Position numbers and translations under genes: made by a program. From NCBI RefSeq assembly GCF_003815915.1, contig NZ_CP033929.1, forward strand, positions 1,116,001 to 1,180,000: a stretch of DNA of 64,000 bases, written 5' to 3'. Positions 9,844-18,612 of the stretch are shown in pieces; position 1 is the stretch's first letter, and every line of letters starts with the position of its first letter. The notes below the pieces were generated by a model. It did no database searches and was not told the origin of the DNA. It saw only the letters and a program-made list of their open reading frames with translations. This DNA is from Chryseobacterium indoltheticum (GTDB lineage: Bacteria > Bacteroidota > Bacteroidia > Flavobacteriales > Weeksellaceae).

Positions 9844-10512
9844 ATGATGGAAAAAAAATCCCCGTTTTTAGACACTTTGTTTCTTCTCAGAAAAGAAGGT
9901 ACACTGACTATTTTTTCAGATCTTAAAACGCTGTCTGAAAAAGAAGAAAAAGAGGCGGAAGATTTTTTCGAATCTGAATTTGAAAAAGAAAGATTAGATT
10001 TTTTATCAGATAAGATTCCATTCAATAAAGAAGCTGCCATTTGGGCTGCAAAAGTTTTGTATCACAGTGCTCAGTTGTATTTAATAAGAAAAGATACAGC
10101 GAAAGATTTAGAAAAACTGATTCCGCAATATCGAGGTGAAAAAGATGTTTCCGCAATTTTATCTGCAGATTTGTCGTTGAGGTTTTTACCACAATTGCTC
10201 GATGCGCTTAAGATTGCAGATTCTACAGATCCTTTGGTGAAAATTCTGGAAAATATTTTACAACAGTTTCATTATTCCGGAATTGGATTAGATTTAAATT
10301 TGGAAAACATCAATTGGGAAGAAGAATTAAAAAACAAAACCTACCGAAAATTATATCTTGAAAGAATTGTAGAAGAGAAAGCTTATTCATTGGCGGAAAT
10401 TCCATATATCAACCAATTGCTGATTGCAGAATTTGGGATGTACAAAGATATTTTTTGGAAAGAATTAAAAATAAATAACACACAAGAGAATGAGTCAAGA
10501 AACAGTATTTGA
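9844..10512 (+). CDS. First gene of the MoxR/bpX operon, helical partner protein
   Basis: 222 residues, no signal peptide or membrane segment, rich in Glu, Lys and Leu and predicted to be mostly helical. I do not recognise a named domain with certainty. Its position as first gene of a tight operon containing a MoxR ATPase and a vWA/propeller protein suggests it is one of the small partner components found in MoxR-vWA-beta-propeller ternary systems. It overlaps the next gene by 23 bp. Either ATG (9844 or 9847) could be the start; the second removes only one Met. Confidence 0.75.
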   Translation: MMEKKSPFLDTLFLLRKEGTLTIFSDLKTLSEKEEKEAEDFFESEFEKERLDFLSDKIPFNKEAAIWAAKVLYHSAQLYLIRKDTAKDLEKLIPQYRGEKDVSAILSADLSLRFLPQLLDALKIADSTDPLVKILENILQQFHYSGIGLDLNLENINWEEELKNKTYRKLYLERIVEEKAYSLAEIPYINQLLIAEFGMYKDIFWKELKINNTQENESRNSI

Positions 10513-10996
10513 TTTTATAAAAGATCCCACAAAAGAAAATTTTCTAAAATCTAGAGAATTAATTGTTACTAATCCAGATTACAATCCTTATTCTGATGAT
10601 TTAAGCATCATGGAAAAGTTGTATGAAAATAAAGAGTATGAAAAACTGAATTATTATGTTACTATTAATGTGTTACTAAGTCCCAGAGCGCATTTTCTAA
10701 AATATTTTTCTTTAAAGGAATCCGGAAATACAAAAGCAGCAGAAAGTGTAATGTTTATTTGTCATAATATTCTGAAATGTATTGAGAAAACAGGAGACGG
10801 AACGATACAGAACCCATATATTGTAATTAGAGTTTCTGATGAAATTGATTTTTTACAGCTTCATTTGCGAAAAAAACATACCCAACAAAGACTTATTCAA
10901 AACGAAGATAAATACCTACATGTTTTAACATTAGAAGATGGGTCTGAGTTGTATTTTGATATTACAGATTCTTACAAGAAAGCTTCTTTTTCGTGA
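10490..10996 (+). CDS. Small bpX-operon protein, DUF4919-like
   Basis: 168 residues, overlapping the preceding gene by 23 bp. The segment ILSPRAHFLKY then KYFSLKESGNTKAAE is TPR-like. The following stretch (KCIEKTGDGTIQNPYIVIR, then VSDEIDFL) recalls small Bacteroidota proteins of the DUF4919 type, which I note as a resemblance only. No signal peptide or catalytic motif is seen. It presumably serves as an adaptor within the operon's complex. The gap of 71 bp to the MoxR gene is the largest in the operon. Confidence 0.7.
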   Translation: MSQETVFDFIKDPTKENFLKSRELIVTNPDYNPYSDDLSIMEKLYENKEYEKLNYYVTINVLLSPRAHFLKYFSLKESGNTKAAESVMFICHNILKCIEKTGDGTIQNPYIVIRVSDEIDFLQLHLRKKHTQQRLIQNEDKYLHVLTLEDGSELYFDITDSYKKASFS

Positions 10997-11067
10997 AAAA
11001 CGAAAAAAATGATGATGAGAAAAAGAAAAGCTGAGAGAAAAATGATGAAAACTTTAAAATTTAATTA

Positions 11068-12201
11068 ATGACTCAAAATATAGAAAAATTAAACAAAGTT
11101 CTCGCCTTTGTTAAAGACACTTTTGTCGGGAAAAATGACGTTGTAGATTTGCTCGGAATCTGTTTGCTGGCAAGAGAAAATGCATTTTTATACGGACCTC
11201 CGGGAACCGCAAAATCTGCCATTGTAAGAACGTTGGCAAATACGGTGGCAGACGGCAAAAACTTTGAATATCTTTTAACCCGTTTCACAGAACCGAACGA
11301 AATTTTCGGTCCTTTTGATATTAGAAAATTAAAAGAAGGAGAATTGTTAACCAACACAGAAGGAATGATGCCTGAAGCATCAATAGTTTTTTTAGATGAA
11401 ATTTTCAATGCCAATTCGGCGATCTTGAACTCCCTTTTGATGGCTTTAAACGAAAAGATTTTCAAAAGAGGAAAAGAAACAAAAAAACTTCCTGCATTGA
11501 TGTTTGTCGGTGCAAGTAACGTTCTTCCTGAAGACGAAGCTTTGAATGCTTTATTCGACCGTTTTCTGATCAGAATAAATGTTGATAATGTGAATCCTGA
11601 TCTTCTTCAACAAGTACTTTTAGCTGGTAGAAAACTCGAAAATATTCTGGAAACCGAAACTCCCGAAATCTTTTCAGATGAAATCCGAGAGCTTCAGAAT
11701 CTGTGTAAAAGTATTGATCTGAAACCGATTTATGAAGTCTATTTAAATACGATTATCAACCTTAGAAACACCGGAATTGCGATTTCCGACCGTAGAGCGG
11801 TGAAGTTGCAAAATCTGATTGCAGCAAGTGCTTTAATTTGTGGTAGAAACGAAGCTATTCTTTCAGATTTATGGGTGTTGAAGCATATTTGGGATACCGA
11901 AGAGCAGATTGAAATTTTAGAAGGAATTATCAACAGAACGATTGAAAAAGACGACCATCCGAAATCTCATCCGCAAGCTTTGCAAAATAAAATTCCCAAT
12001 CCTGAAGAAGTGATGAAAGATGTGAAAATTCTGATCGAAAAATGGAATAGCGGGACATTAAGTTTTGAAGAGCAAAACGTGATAAAAGATAAATTAAGAT
12101 ATCTTCAAACCCGATGCGATTGGATACGAAATCCTGAACAAAAACAATACATTCAACAAGAAATTGAAAGTTTATGGCAGAAGATTCTTCAAACGGTATA
12201 A
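11068..12201 (+). CDS. MoxR-family AAA+ ATPase of a bpX ternary system
   Basis: 377 residues. MoxR-type AAA+ ATPases are chaperone-like remodelling enzymes that work with vWA-domain partners. Walker A is GPPGTAKS at 43-50, Walker B is IVFLDEIF at 106-113, the sensor-1 Asn is in GASN at 148-151 and an Arg-finger candidate is in DRFLIR near 165. A C-terminal lid and extension follow. It overlaps the next gene by 28 bp, and the vWA/propeller partner is two genes downstream, so the ATPase and its partners are made together. The bpX system name rests on operon layout and domain recognition, not on a search. Confidence 0.9.
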   Translation: MTQNIEKLNKVLAFVKDTFVGKNDVVDLLGICLLARENAFLYGPPGTAKSAIVRTLANTVADGKNFEYLLTRFTEPNEIFGPFDIRKLKEGELLTNTEGMMPEASIVFLDEIFNANSAILNSLLMALNEKIFKRGKETKKLPALMFVGASNVLPEDEALNALFDRFLIRINVDNVNPDLLQQVLLAGRKLENILETETPEIFSDEIRELQNLCKSIDLKPIYEVYLNTIINLRNTGIAISDRRAVKLQNLIAASALICGRNEAILSDLWVLKHIWDTEEQIEILEGIINRTIEKDDHPKSHPQALQNKIPNPEEVMKDVKILIEKWNSGTLSFEEQNVIKDKLRYLQTRCDWIRNPEQKQYIQQEIESLWQKILQTV

Positions 12202-12917
12202 AAATTTTTTGGGCAGAGCTTCCAAAAGCGGATGAAGATTTTCTTGGTGCAATTCGTGATTGGAAAAATGTTCAGATTGCGATAGATGAAGAAGTGATTT
12301 GGCTGAAAGGTTTTACCGATGAACAGGCTGCTTCATCGGAAATTCAACAATTGCCGAATTTTATTTTGTATGAATTAAGGGATGGATTGTTATTTCGAAA
12401 AGATGCATTGGTTCCGAGTAAAAAAATGAGAATCGCTTTGCTGTGGACTCCGATTGATAAAGCTATAAAGCTCACTTTTCCTATTTCAAATAATAATTTT
12501 TTTGGAATTGATGAAAAGGTTGATGTTAAATTGAAGCCTAGTGAAGAAGAACAGCCTGCAATGGCTTTGTTATGTACGATTTCTGAAATTAAAGAAGCAA
12601 TTACTACGATACCAAAATTCAAATTAGAAAAACTAGATTGGATTGTTATTAATGATAAAACATTATTTCTCGGAACTCCTTTGTTAAGCTTTCCCGGAAA
12701 AACTTTTTGGTTAAAAGACGGTCATCTTTTACCGACTGGTTTTGATTTTGAATTTAAAAATCTGAGTTCTTTATTGCAAAGAAAATATAATGCAGATCAG
12801 AACCAATGGCTTTTATGGAATGAAAACGGAAGCGTTTTATATCTTAATAAAGAAGATTTCAGAAAAATGTCTGTAAGCTCATTTCGTTTGACTGAAAAAT
12901 CACGAGAATGGAGTTAA
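12174..12917 (+). CDS. bpX-type propeller/partner protein (small)
   Basis: 247 residues starting inside the MoxR gene (28-bp overlap) and overlapping the next gene by 10 bp. It has strand-rich stretches with recurring aromatic and hydrophobic patterns (VIWLKGF, WIVINDKTLFLGTPLL, GKTFWLKDGHLLP, QWLLWNENGSVLYL) as in beta-propeller blades or small beta domains. This agrees with the bpX-domain proteins that accompany MoxR and vWA components. No catalytic motif is visible. The exact bpX subtype cannot be assigned by eye. Confidence 0.75.
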   Translation: MAEDSSNGIKIFWAELPKADEDFLGAIRDWKNVQIAIDEEVIWLKGFTDEQAASSEIQQLPNFILYELRDGLLFRKDALVPSKKMRIALLWTPIDKAIKLTFPISNNNFFGIDEKVDVKLKPSEEEQPAMALLCTISEIKEAITTIPKFKLEKLDWIVINDKTLFLGTPLLSFPGKTFWLKDGHLLPTGFDFEFKNLSSLLQRKYNADQNQWLLWNENGSVLYLNKEDFRKMSVSSFRLTEKSREWS

Positions 12918-15310
12918 CCGAATATTTCCAGTCATATCAAAATTATTTTTGGGAATGGACAACGGATGAGGATGTTCCGGACGATACCGGCTATAATGAA
13001 AATAATCTTATTTCGTTTCAGAATATTGGAGCTGTTGTTTATAGACCTTATCTGATTGAGATCTTGAAGGAGCTTCAACTTAACGGTTTACCAATTTTGA
13101 GTCCACTTTTATTAGCTTTATATGCAACAAATGAAGGATATTTAGATCTAAAAGGTATTAAAACAAATCTCAGAAAACATCCTTTGGCAGCGCATGAATA
13201 TGTTAAACATTTGATCCGTCCTGCATTTCAATTTTTAGAAACATTAAAATCTCTCCATAACAATTATAAAAAAGGAAAAAATAGAGTTCTTCTTTTACAG
13301 ACAATATTCAAGTATGCATCCAATAATGTTTCGGAAAAACAATCGGAATATATTTTAAATGGATATTTACGAAATTCACGAAAAATTACCGATTCAGCAC
13401 AGAAAATAGAAATTACTGTTTCGAAGTTTTCCAAAGATTTAGGAATCTTGGTTGCTTTGAATGAGAAATTTCCTTCAAGTCAAATGATTATTCAAGTAAT
13501 GAAAGGTAATTTGGAAATTGCTGATATTGAAGAGGAAGTTATTGAAGAAGAAACAACGATAGAAACCGGTAAAGATTTTATTCAGGAATTAATAGAAGAA
13601 CCCAAAACTTTCCAGTTTGGAAGCTTAATCAAAAGAATCTGGAGCGGATTAAAAATTCCAATGCGTCATCTTTCTCCCGGTGAACAACCGATTGGAGGCG
13701 TTTCGGATATGACTAATAAAGGTGATTTCAGCAGAATGCTTTTGTCGGAATTTGCCAATGAAGATGAGGTTTTTATGAATCGTGTGGCGAATAATGAAGC
13801 TTTGTATATTCAGCGTGAAATTCCGCCTGAAGAAAATGTTTTTGAAAGAATTATTTTAATTGATACTTCCCTGAAAAATTGGGGAACTCCGAAAGTTTTG
13901 GCATTTGCATCTGCCATTGCAGTTATAAAACATCCAAAAGCGCATTCCGAATGTAAAGTTTTTGCTTTGGGACAAAATTCAATTCCAATTAACCTTGATA
14001 AAGTGGAAGAAGTGATTGATCATCTCAATCTCGTAAGTCCGGTTTTGGAAGTTTCCCAATCATTGGAAAAGTTTTTTAGTGAAGAACATACCGAGAAAGA
14101 TCTTGAAGTTTTTTTCATTACCAATCAGGAAAATTTAGAAAATCAAAAACTGCAGAAAGTGATTCAAGAAAATCGGGATCGACTGAAATTTTTGGTGACG
14201 ACTTCCGTAGAAGGTGAACTGAATTTTTACAAGCATCATAAAGGAACAAGAAAACACGTTCAGAAGATCATGCTTCCGTTGCAGGAATTGTGGGCAAATC
14301 CACCGAAGAGAAATCAAAAAGGAGAAAATAACAACTCTCCGAGAAGTAAAAAGGCAGATGTTCCGTTGAATTATCCGATTTTATTTCCAACCTCAAAAAA
14401 CAGAATTGCTACATTTTTGTATGAAGGAGAGTTTTTTATTTTAAGTTCTAAAAAACAGTTGCTTAAAACCTATTTGTCAGATAATTATTACAACAAAAAC
14501 TATTACGATCAGTATAAAATTCATCGCGGTTGTGAGGTTTTATTTGAAGATATTTCTGTGAGACCAAAAGGTCAGTTTGCTTTAGCCAAAAACAAGCAGC
14601 AGCAATTTATTTTGTGTCATTATCAACCGGATAAAAAATTGATTTCTAAATTAAATTTAAATACAAAAGAATATTCTGAACTAAATTTGTCTGGACATAA
14701 AATTCCTCATCAACATAAATTGACCTATTTCGATAAAAATTTTTATTTACACCAAATTGAAATTCCTTACAATTACAGGATAAACATCGATGGTGATATC
14801 TCTTTAGAAGAAACTTTTGACAAGGTTAATGAAATGGATAAAAACAATTCAAAAGTTGAAACCGAACTCAATAAACTGAATAACATTGGAGTTAAAATTT
14901 TAAACAATTTCAACAATGTAGGAATCAATTCTGAATTTGGATTAGTGATTTCTAATCATGAACTGACCAAAAATTATGATAATTCATTGGTTTTTTACAG
15001 GAATAAATATCCGATGAAGATTTTTGCTCAGCAAAATAAAAACAGATTTACCTTTTCCGAAGGCAGCGAAATTATTACAGATTCCCGTGGAATGCTGACT
15101 TTTAAAAGTAGTAATCAAAATGTTCCTGAATTTTATATTCCATCGACAGAAGTTGGGTATTTGGTTTTGGCGAGTCATACAGAGTTTGGAGGTTCAGAAT
15201 ATTATTTGCCTGAAACTACTTTGCTGAAAATAAGAAAAATGGAAGATATGATTTTGGATTATTTAGAACCATTTATTCATCAAATTGTAGAATATGGAAC
15301 TGAGAATTAA
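12908..15310 (+). CDS. Large vWA-like/beta-propeller protein of the bpX system
   Basis: 800 residues. The N-terminal about 230 residues are helical. A vWA-like domain follows around 310-470, beginning FERIILIDTSLKNWG. The MIDAS-like DTSLK lacks the last Ser of the DxSxS metal site, so metal binding may be weak or lost. The C-terminal about 300 residues contain repeated strand-rich units (FLYEGEFFILSSKKQLLKT, GQFALAKNKQQQFILCHY, FDKNFYLHQIEIP) consistent with a beta-propeller. It overlaps both neighbours (10 and 17 bp). Known ternary systems couple a MoxR ATPase, a vWA protein and propellers; this is probably the ATPase's substrate adaptor or effector platform. Confidence 0.8.
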   Translation: MELTEYFQSYQNYFWEWTTDEDVPDDTGYNENNLISFQNIGAVVYRPYLIEILKELQLNGLPILSPLLLALYATNEGYLDLKGIKTNLRKHPLAAHEYVKHLIRPAFQFLETLKSLHNNYKKGKNRVLLLQTIFKYASNNVSEKQSEYILNGYLRNSRKITDSAQKIEITVSKFSKDLGILVALNEKFPSSQMIIQVMKGNLEIADIEEEVIEEETTIETGKDFIQELIEEPKTFQFGSLIKRIWSGLKIPMRHLSPGEQPIGGVSDMTNKGDFSRMLLSEFANEDEVFMNRVANNEALYIQREIPPEENVFERIILIDTSLKNWGTPKVLAFASAIAVIKHPKAHSECKVFALGQNSIPINLDKVEEVIDHLNLVSPVLEVSQSLEKFFSEEHTEKDLEVFFITNQENLENQKLQKVIQENRDRLKFLVTTSVEGELNFYKHHKGTRKHVQKIMLPLQELWANPPKRNQKGENNNSPRSKKADVPLNYPILFPTSKNRIATFLYEGEFFILSSKKQLLKTYLSDNYYNKNYYDQYKIHRGCEVLFEDISVRPKGQFALAKNKQQQFILCHYQPDKKLISKLNLNTKEYSELNLSGHKIPHQHKLTYFDKNFYLHQIEIPYNYRINIDGDISLEETFDKVNEMDKNNSKVETELNKLNNIGVKILNNFNNVGINSEFGLVISNHELTKNYDNSLVFYRNKYPMKIFAQQNKNRFTFSEGSEIITDSRGMLTFKSSNQNVPEFYIPSTEVGYLVLASHTEFGGSEYYLPETTLLKIRKMEDMILDYLEPFIHQIVEYGTEN

Positions 15311-16943
15311 ACCTTTTCCGAAAAACAATTATCCTAAAAAAGGACTTTTAATAAAAGGTTCTTCACCATTGACATGGTTGCACGAAATGGAAATTTTAAG
15401 AATTGATTTAAATGAAGTTCGGTCATTTCCAATTCCTTCGAACGAACCCAATATTTTGTACGGATGCTTTTTGATCTTTAAAAATCTGGCACCTTCTGAA
15501 ATTGGCAAGAATTCTTATTTTCAATGTGTCGAAGACAAATTTTTCATTCCTGAAAATACTACTTTTTATCCTAAAATCAATCCTGAAGACTGGCAAAATA
15601 TCAATGCTGATGTTTTGGTGATGCATCCCGATTTTGGTTTGGTGAAATTAAATGAAGAAATTGATTGGATTTCATTAATTAATCATCCTAAACAAGCGAA
15701 AGATAAGATTCGAAAACCATCAAACGGAGTAACAATTCCCCAAGAAATTAAAAGTTTTATGGTGGAAATGGATGATGACCAAGTAATGGAAGCGCTTCAA
15801 AAGCCACAAACCGAAGAAGAATGGATGAAAAACCTGCCTTTTGATATGAAAAAGGTAATGGCAGGAAACAAAAAAGAGATTGAAAAATATTTAAAATACA
15901 TTGAAAAGTATCCTGAAAGAGCTGTAGAATTAGGTGTTCCGCTGGATGTAATGGGAACTTCAAGAGGTGATGGCTTTGGCAAATTCAAGTTTGGAAACTG
16001 GTTTCAAAACTTTTTTGGTGGTGGAGATAATTCTTCGGGTGAAACTTCGGGTTCGGAAAATTACCGTTGGCTATTTTTTGTTGCAATTATTTTAATCGTA
16101 GCAGCAGGAATTGGCTTTCAGTTTATTAAAGATGAAAATGAGGAACATGTAAATTCAGGGAAAGTTCAACAGGAAGGCAAGATTGGAAAAATATTAGCTT
16201 TCAAATCTGGCGTTACAGAAATTGATATAAAAATTGATTCTATTTACAGAAAACGAAGAGGCAAATTGATGAGTGATTTTCTTGAAGCGACGAAAGAATA
16301 TCAAGAAAAGTCGATGGCTGATGTTGAAAAAGATGTTGAAAAATACAGAACTGATGAAGGAAAAACTAAAGATTCACTCAAAACGATTTATAATAAAAAA
16401 ATAGTAAAAGTAATTACCCAAAATACTGAAAAATTAAAGCAGAAAATTTCGGATTCACTCAAAAAAGAAGGAAACGGAATACCGGCCGATAAAGGTGTTG
16501 TAAGTAAAGTACTCAATAAAAAGCAAATTTTGATGGCGGATTCTTTAGGCAAACTCTACGGAACGATTGAACCGCCAGTTTCCGAAATGGATGAAAATTC
16601 GCAGGCATATCTCGAAGGAAATAATGGCGAGTCAACTGATTCTGAAAAAGTTTCGGCATCAGAAATTTTTTGGCTGATAGTTTTAATGGCGGGTGCTGTA
16701 GGATTGTATTCATTCCTTTTTAAAAAGAAAAAAATACATTTTGGCGGAGAGAATATTCCTTTAGGGATCAAAATTTTTCTAATGGTTGTTCTGATTGCTT
16801 TATTGAGCTATATTTTTTATCCGATCATTGAAATGTTTGGCTATAATTGGTTTGTCTGGGTGTTGATTATTTGTGTAGCTCTTCTTTTGTACAGACTTTT
16901 CCGGGAAGATAAAACCATTTTAAAATCTGAAGACAATGAATAA
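15294..16943 (+). CDS. Membrane-anchored bpX-type protein
   Basis: 549 residues. The N-terminal part (about 1-120) resembles the bpX6-type start (IKPFPKNNYPKKGLLIKGSSPLTWLHEM). Membrane segments are seen at about 257-278 (WLFFVAIILIVAAGIGFQF), at about 456-475, and as a hydrophobic pair near the C-terminus (about 492-540). The loop from 280 to 450 is charged and coiled-coil-like. It overlaps the upstream gene by 17 bp and the downstream gene by 8 bp. It probably tethers the ternary complex to the inner membrane. Confidence 0.75.
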   Translation: MELRIKPFPKNNYPKKGLLIKGSSPLTWLHEMEILRIDLNEVRSFPIPSNEPNILYGCFLIFKNLAPSEIGKNSYFQCVEDKFFIPENTTFYPKINPEDWQNINADVLVMHPDFGLVKLNEEIDWISLINHPKQAKDKIRKPSNGVTIPQEIKSFMVEMDDDQVMEALQKPQTEEEWMKNLPFDMKKVMAGNKKEIEKYLKYIEKYPERAVELGVPLDVMGTSRGDGFGKFKFGNWFQNFFGGGDNSSGETSGSENYRWLFFVAIILIVAAGIGFQFIKDENEEHVNSGKVQQEGKIGKILAFKSGVTEIDIKIDSIYRKRRGKLMSDFLEATKEYQEKSMADVEKDVEKYRTDEGKTKDSLKTIYNKKIVKVITQNTEKLKQKISDSLKKEGNGIPADKGVVSKVLNKKQILMADSLGKLYGTIEPPVSEMDENSQAYLEGNNGESTDSEKVSASEIFWLIVLMAGAVGLYSFLFKKKKIHFGGENIPLGIKIFLMVVLIALLSYIFYPIIEMFGYNWFVWVLIICVALLLYRLFREDKTILKSEDNE

Positions 16944-17952
16944 GCAGAAGTTTATAGATAAGTTTTTGAGAGCGCTCGTTGTATTGGCTATCATCAAAAT
17001 CATTGCGATTTTTACCGAGCTTTTTCAGAAAACATTTTGGAGTGTTATTGGAAATTTGGTCATTTTCATAGTCGTTTTAGTAATTATATTTTTTGTGGTC
17101 ATCGCTCTTGAAAATAAAGAAAAATCTGGAAATTCTTCAGGAAAAAAGGGAAGTGGCGGAAATTTTTATCTTGAAAATTCTTTGTTTGACAGAATTAGAA
17201 ACAAGTACGAAGAATTAGCCGAAAAATACATTGCCGAAAAAGATTATACAAGAGCTGCAAAAGTATATATGAATTTGCTGAATGACAATTATCGTGGTGC
17301 AAAAACGCTTGAAGATGGTGGTTTGTATAACGAAGCTGCCGTGATCTACCTTAAAAAATTAAAAAATAAATCGGAGGCTGCATCGTGTTTTGAAAAAGCA
17401 AAGCAATATCAAAAATCGATTGAACTATATAAAGAGCTCGAGCAAAAAGAAAAAGTGGCTGATCTTTACATGCAGATTAACGATACCAAAAATGCGAATT
17501 CTTATTACCAAATGGTCGTTGATGATTATGTAAATAACGATCAGATGGTGAAAGCCTCTCTTATCTATCGCAAAAAAATGGATGTTCCGGAAGAAGCTCA
17601 GAAAATTTTACTACAAGGTTGGGAACAAAATAAAGATGCTTTTAATTGCTTAAATAATTATTTTGTTAATATCAATAATGTTGAAGACCTGAATGATACA
17701 ATTCAAAATTTATATTTAAAAACTCCTTCCGACAAGAAAATAATTTATCTGGAAGCGATGAAACATGAGTTTAAAAAAGATTTAAAACTACAGGAAACAA
17801 CAAGAAATATCGCCTACGAAATCATTGCTGAAAATATAGAAAACCATTCTTCGATCATCAATGAACTGAAGCATTTCAATCCAAAAGATGAGGTGATTTT
17901 AAAAGATATTTCGAGATACAGAACGGGGAGAAATAAAATGTTTAGGAATTAA
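16936..17952 (+). CDS. TPR-like membrane protein, last gene of the bpX operon
   Basis: 338 residues with two N-terminal hydrophobic segments (about 9-26 and 33-57), then a Ser/Gly/Lys linker and a long helical-repeat region. The repeats (AEKYIAEKDYTRAAKVYMNLL, GLYNEAAVIYLKKL, AKQYQKSIELYKEL) look like TPR hairpins. TPR segments usually mediate protein contacts, here probably with other members of the membrane-bound MoxR/bpX complex. Its start overlaps the previous gene by 8 bp. No terminator is obvious; a REP-like repeat follows. Confidence 0.8.
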   Translation: MNKQKFIDKFLRALVVLAIIKIIAIFTELFQKTFWSVIGNLVIFIVVLVIIFFVVIALENKEKSGNSSGKKGSGGNFYLENSLFDRIRNKYEELAEKYIAEKDYTRAAKVYMNLLNDNYRGAKTLEDGGLYNEAAVIYLKKLKNKSEAASCFEKAKQYQKSIELYKELEQKEKVADLYMQINDTKNANSYYQMVVDDYVNNDQMVKASLIYRKKMDVPEEAQKILLQGWEQNKDAFNCLNNYFVNINNVEDLNDTIQNLYLKTPSDKKIIYLEAMKHEFKKDLKLQETTRNIAYEIIAENIENHSSIINELKHFNPKDEVILKDISRYRTGRNKMFRN

Positions 17953-17967
17953 TAACAGTGCTGATTT

Positions 17968-18051
17968 GTCATTGCGAGGAGCAAAGCGACGAAGTAGTCT
18001 CAAAGTAAATATGATATAATTAGAGATTGCTTCACGTTCGTTCGCAATGAC
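17968..18051. repeat. REP-like dispersed inverted repeat
   Basis: GTCATTGCGAGGAGC at the left edge and GTTCGCAATGAC at the right edge form an imperfect inverted repeat about 84 bp long. Related fragments occur at 29417-29449, 43642-43676 and more distantly at 25432-25470, all intergenic. Confidence 0.7.
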
Positions 18052-18079
18052 AAAATAAAAAACTTTTAAGAAAAACAAT

Positions 18080-18087
18080 TATCTTTG
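18080..18087 (+). promoter_or_regulatory. Promoter -7 element of leader 1
   Basis: TATCTTTG is an exact TAnnTTTG match, 13 nt upstream of the ATG of leader ORF 1. Transcription would begin at about 18093, giving a leader of under 10 nt. Confidence 0.65.
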
Positions 18088-18100
18088 CCTCAGTAAAATT

Positions 18101-18232
18101 ATGACAATACAAAGAGCACATATCAGTTTAAATCTATGCGATCGCCCTGTAATAAAGGGATCGTTTGGATATGAATGCATGATATGGAATGAGGTGAAAT
18201 GTGCTTGCTTTGAAAATTTTTTACTGTAAACT
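18101..18232 (+). CDS. Leader peptide 1 containing all 20 amino acids
   Basis: A 43-codon ORF directly behind a good promoter and ahead of an intrinsic terminator at 18262-18287. The peptide begins MTIQRAHISLNLC and uses all twenty amino acids by codon 29 (Trp). Both Arg codon boxes (AGA, CGC), both Ser boxes (AGT, TCG), both Leu boxes (TTA, CTA) and two Ile codons (ATC, ATA) are sampled. Directly after, at codons 31-32, GAGGTG (18191-18196) can pair with CGCCTC (18263-18268), the 5' arm of the terminator. This layout is that of an attenuation leader in which a ribosome stalled for lack of any tRNA would permit read-through. Translation is inferred, not shown. A 9-bp hairpin with one bulge (CGATC...GATCG, about 18139-18163) also lies within the ORF. 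Confidence 0.7.
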
Positions 18233-18268
18233 CGTAAAGATTTAATCAAAATACTGCAGAAACGCCTC
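18191..18268 (+). promoter_or_regulatory. Candidate antiterminator pairing of leader 1
   Basis: GAGGTG at 18191-18196 (codons 31-32 of leader 1) is complementary, with one G-U pair, to CGCCTC at 18263-18268. The pairing is mutually exclusive with the terminator stem at 18262-18282. It is short (6-7 bp), so it is weaker evidence than the second leader's pairing. Confidence 0.45.
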
Positions 18269-18287
18269 GGTCATCGAGGCGTTTTTT
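18262..18287 (+). terminator. Attenuator/terminator 1
   Basis: ACGCCTCG at 18262-18269 pairs perfectly with CGAGGCGT at 18275-18282, with a 5-nt loop, and is followed by a T-run. It lies 30 nt after the stop codon of leader 1. Confidence 0.9.
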
Positions 18288-18537
18288 GTGTTTTTAGGGT
18301 AGAAATTATTTAGAATGAAAAAAAATAACCATAAAAGTGAAAATAATTTAAATAACAATGAACAAATAATTAGAAAATAAGACGTGATAGGAAAACCAAT
18401 GAGAGACAGTCATTTAGGTAAAATTGATATCTGTAAAATATTACGGACAGAAATTCTCTATGCTAAAATTAAATATAATTAATTGATTTTCAAATAGTTA
18501 ATTGAAAAATAAATTTGTGAGTTAAAAAAATTCATGC
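18288..18537. other. AT-rich spacer between the two leaders
   Basis: No recognised gene. A 27-codon ORF at 18399-18482 uses 15 different amino acids but lacks Trp, Pro, Gln, Phe and Val and has no hairpin behind it, so I do not call it a leader. Confidence 0.4.
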
Positions 18538-18545
18538 TTACTTTG
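18538..18545 (+). promoter_or_regulatory. Possible promoter -7 element of leader 2
   Basis: TTACTTTG, followed by C, differs from TAnnTTTG at one position and lies 67 nt upstream of the ATG of leader 2. The same TTACTTTGC form occurs in two other promoters of this island (22823-22831 and 25703-25710). Confidence 0.45.
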
Positions 18546-18612
18546 CAACCGAAAATTAAAAGCAACACGTTTTTAATCTTTTCAAAAAACAATTTTAAAC
18601 AACAAGAATATA

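Noticed and set aside
18399..18482. 27-codon ORF between the two leaders as a third all-amino-acid leader
   Set aside because: It uses only 15 amino acids, lacks Trp, Pro, Gln, Phe and Val, and has no hairpin or promoter of its own.
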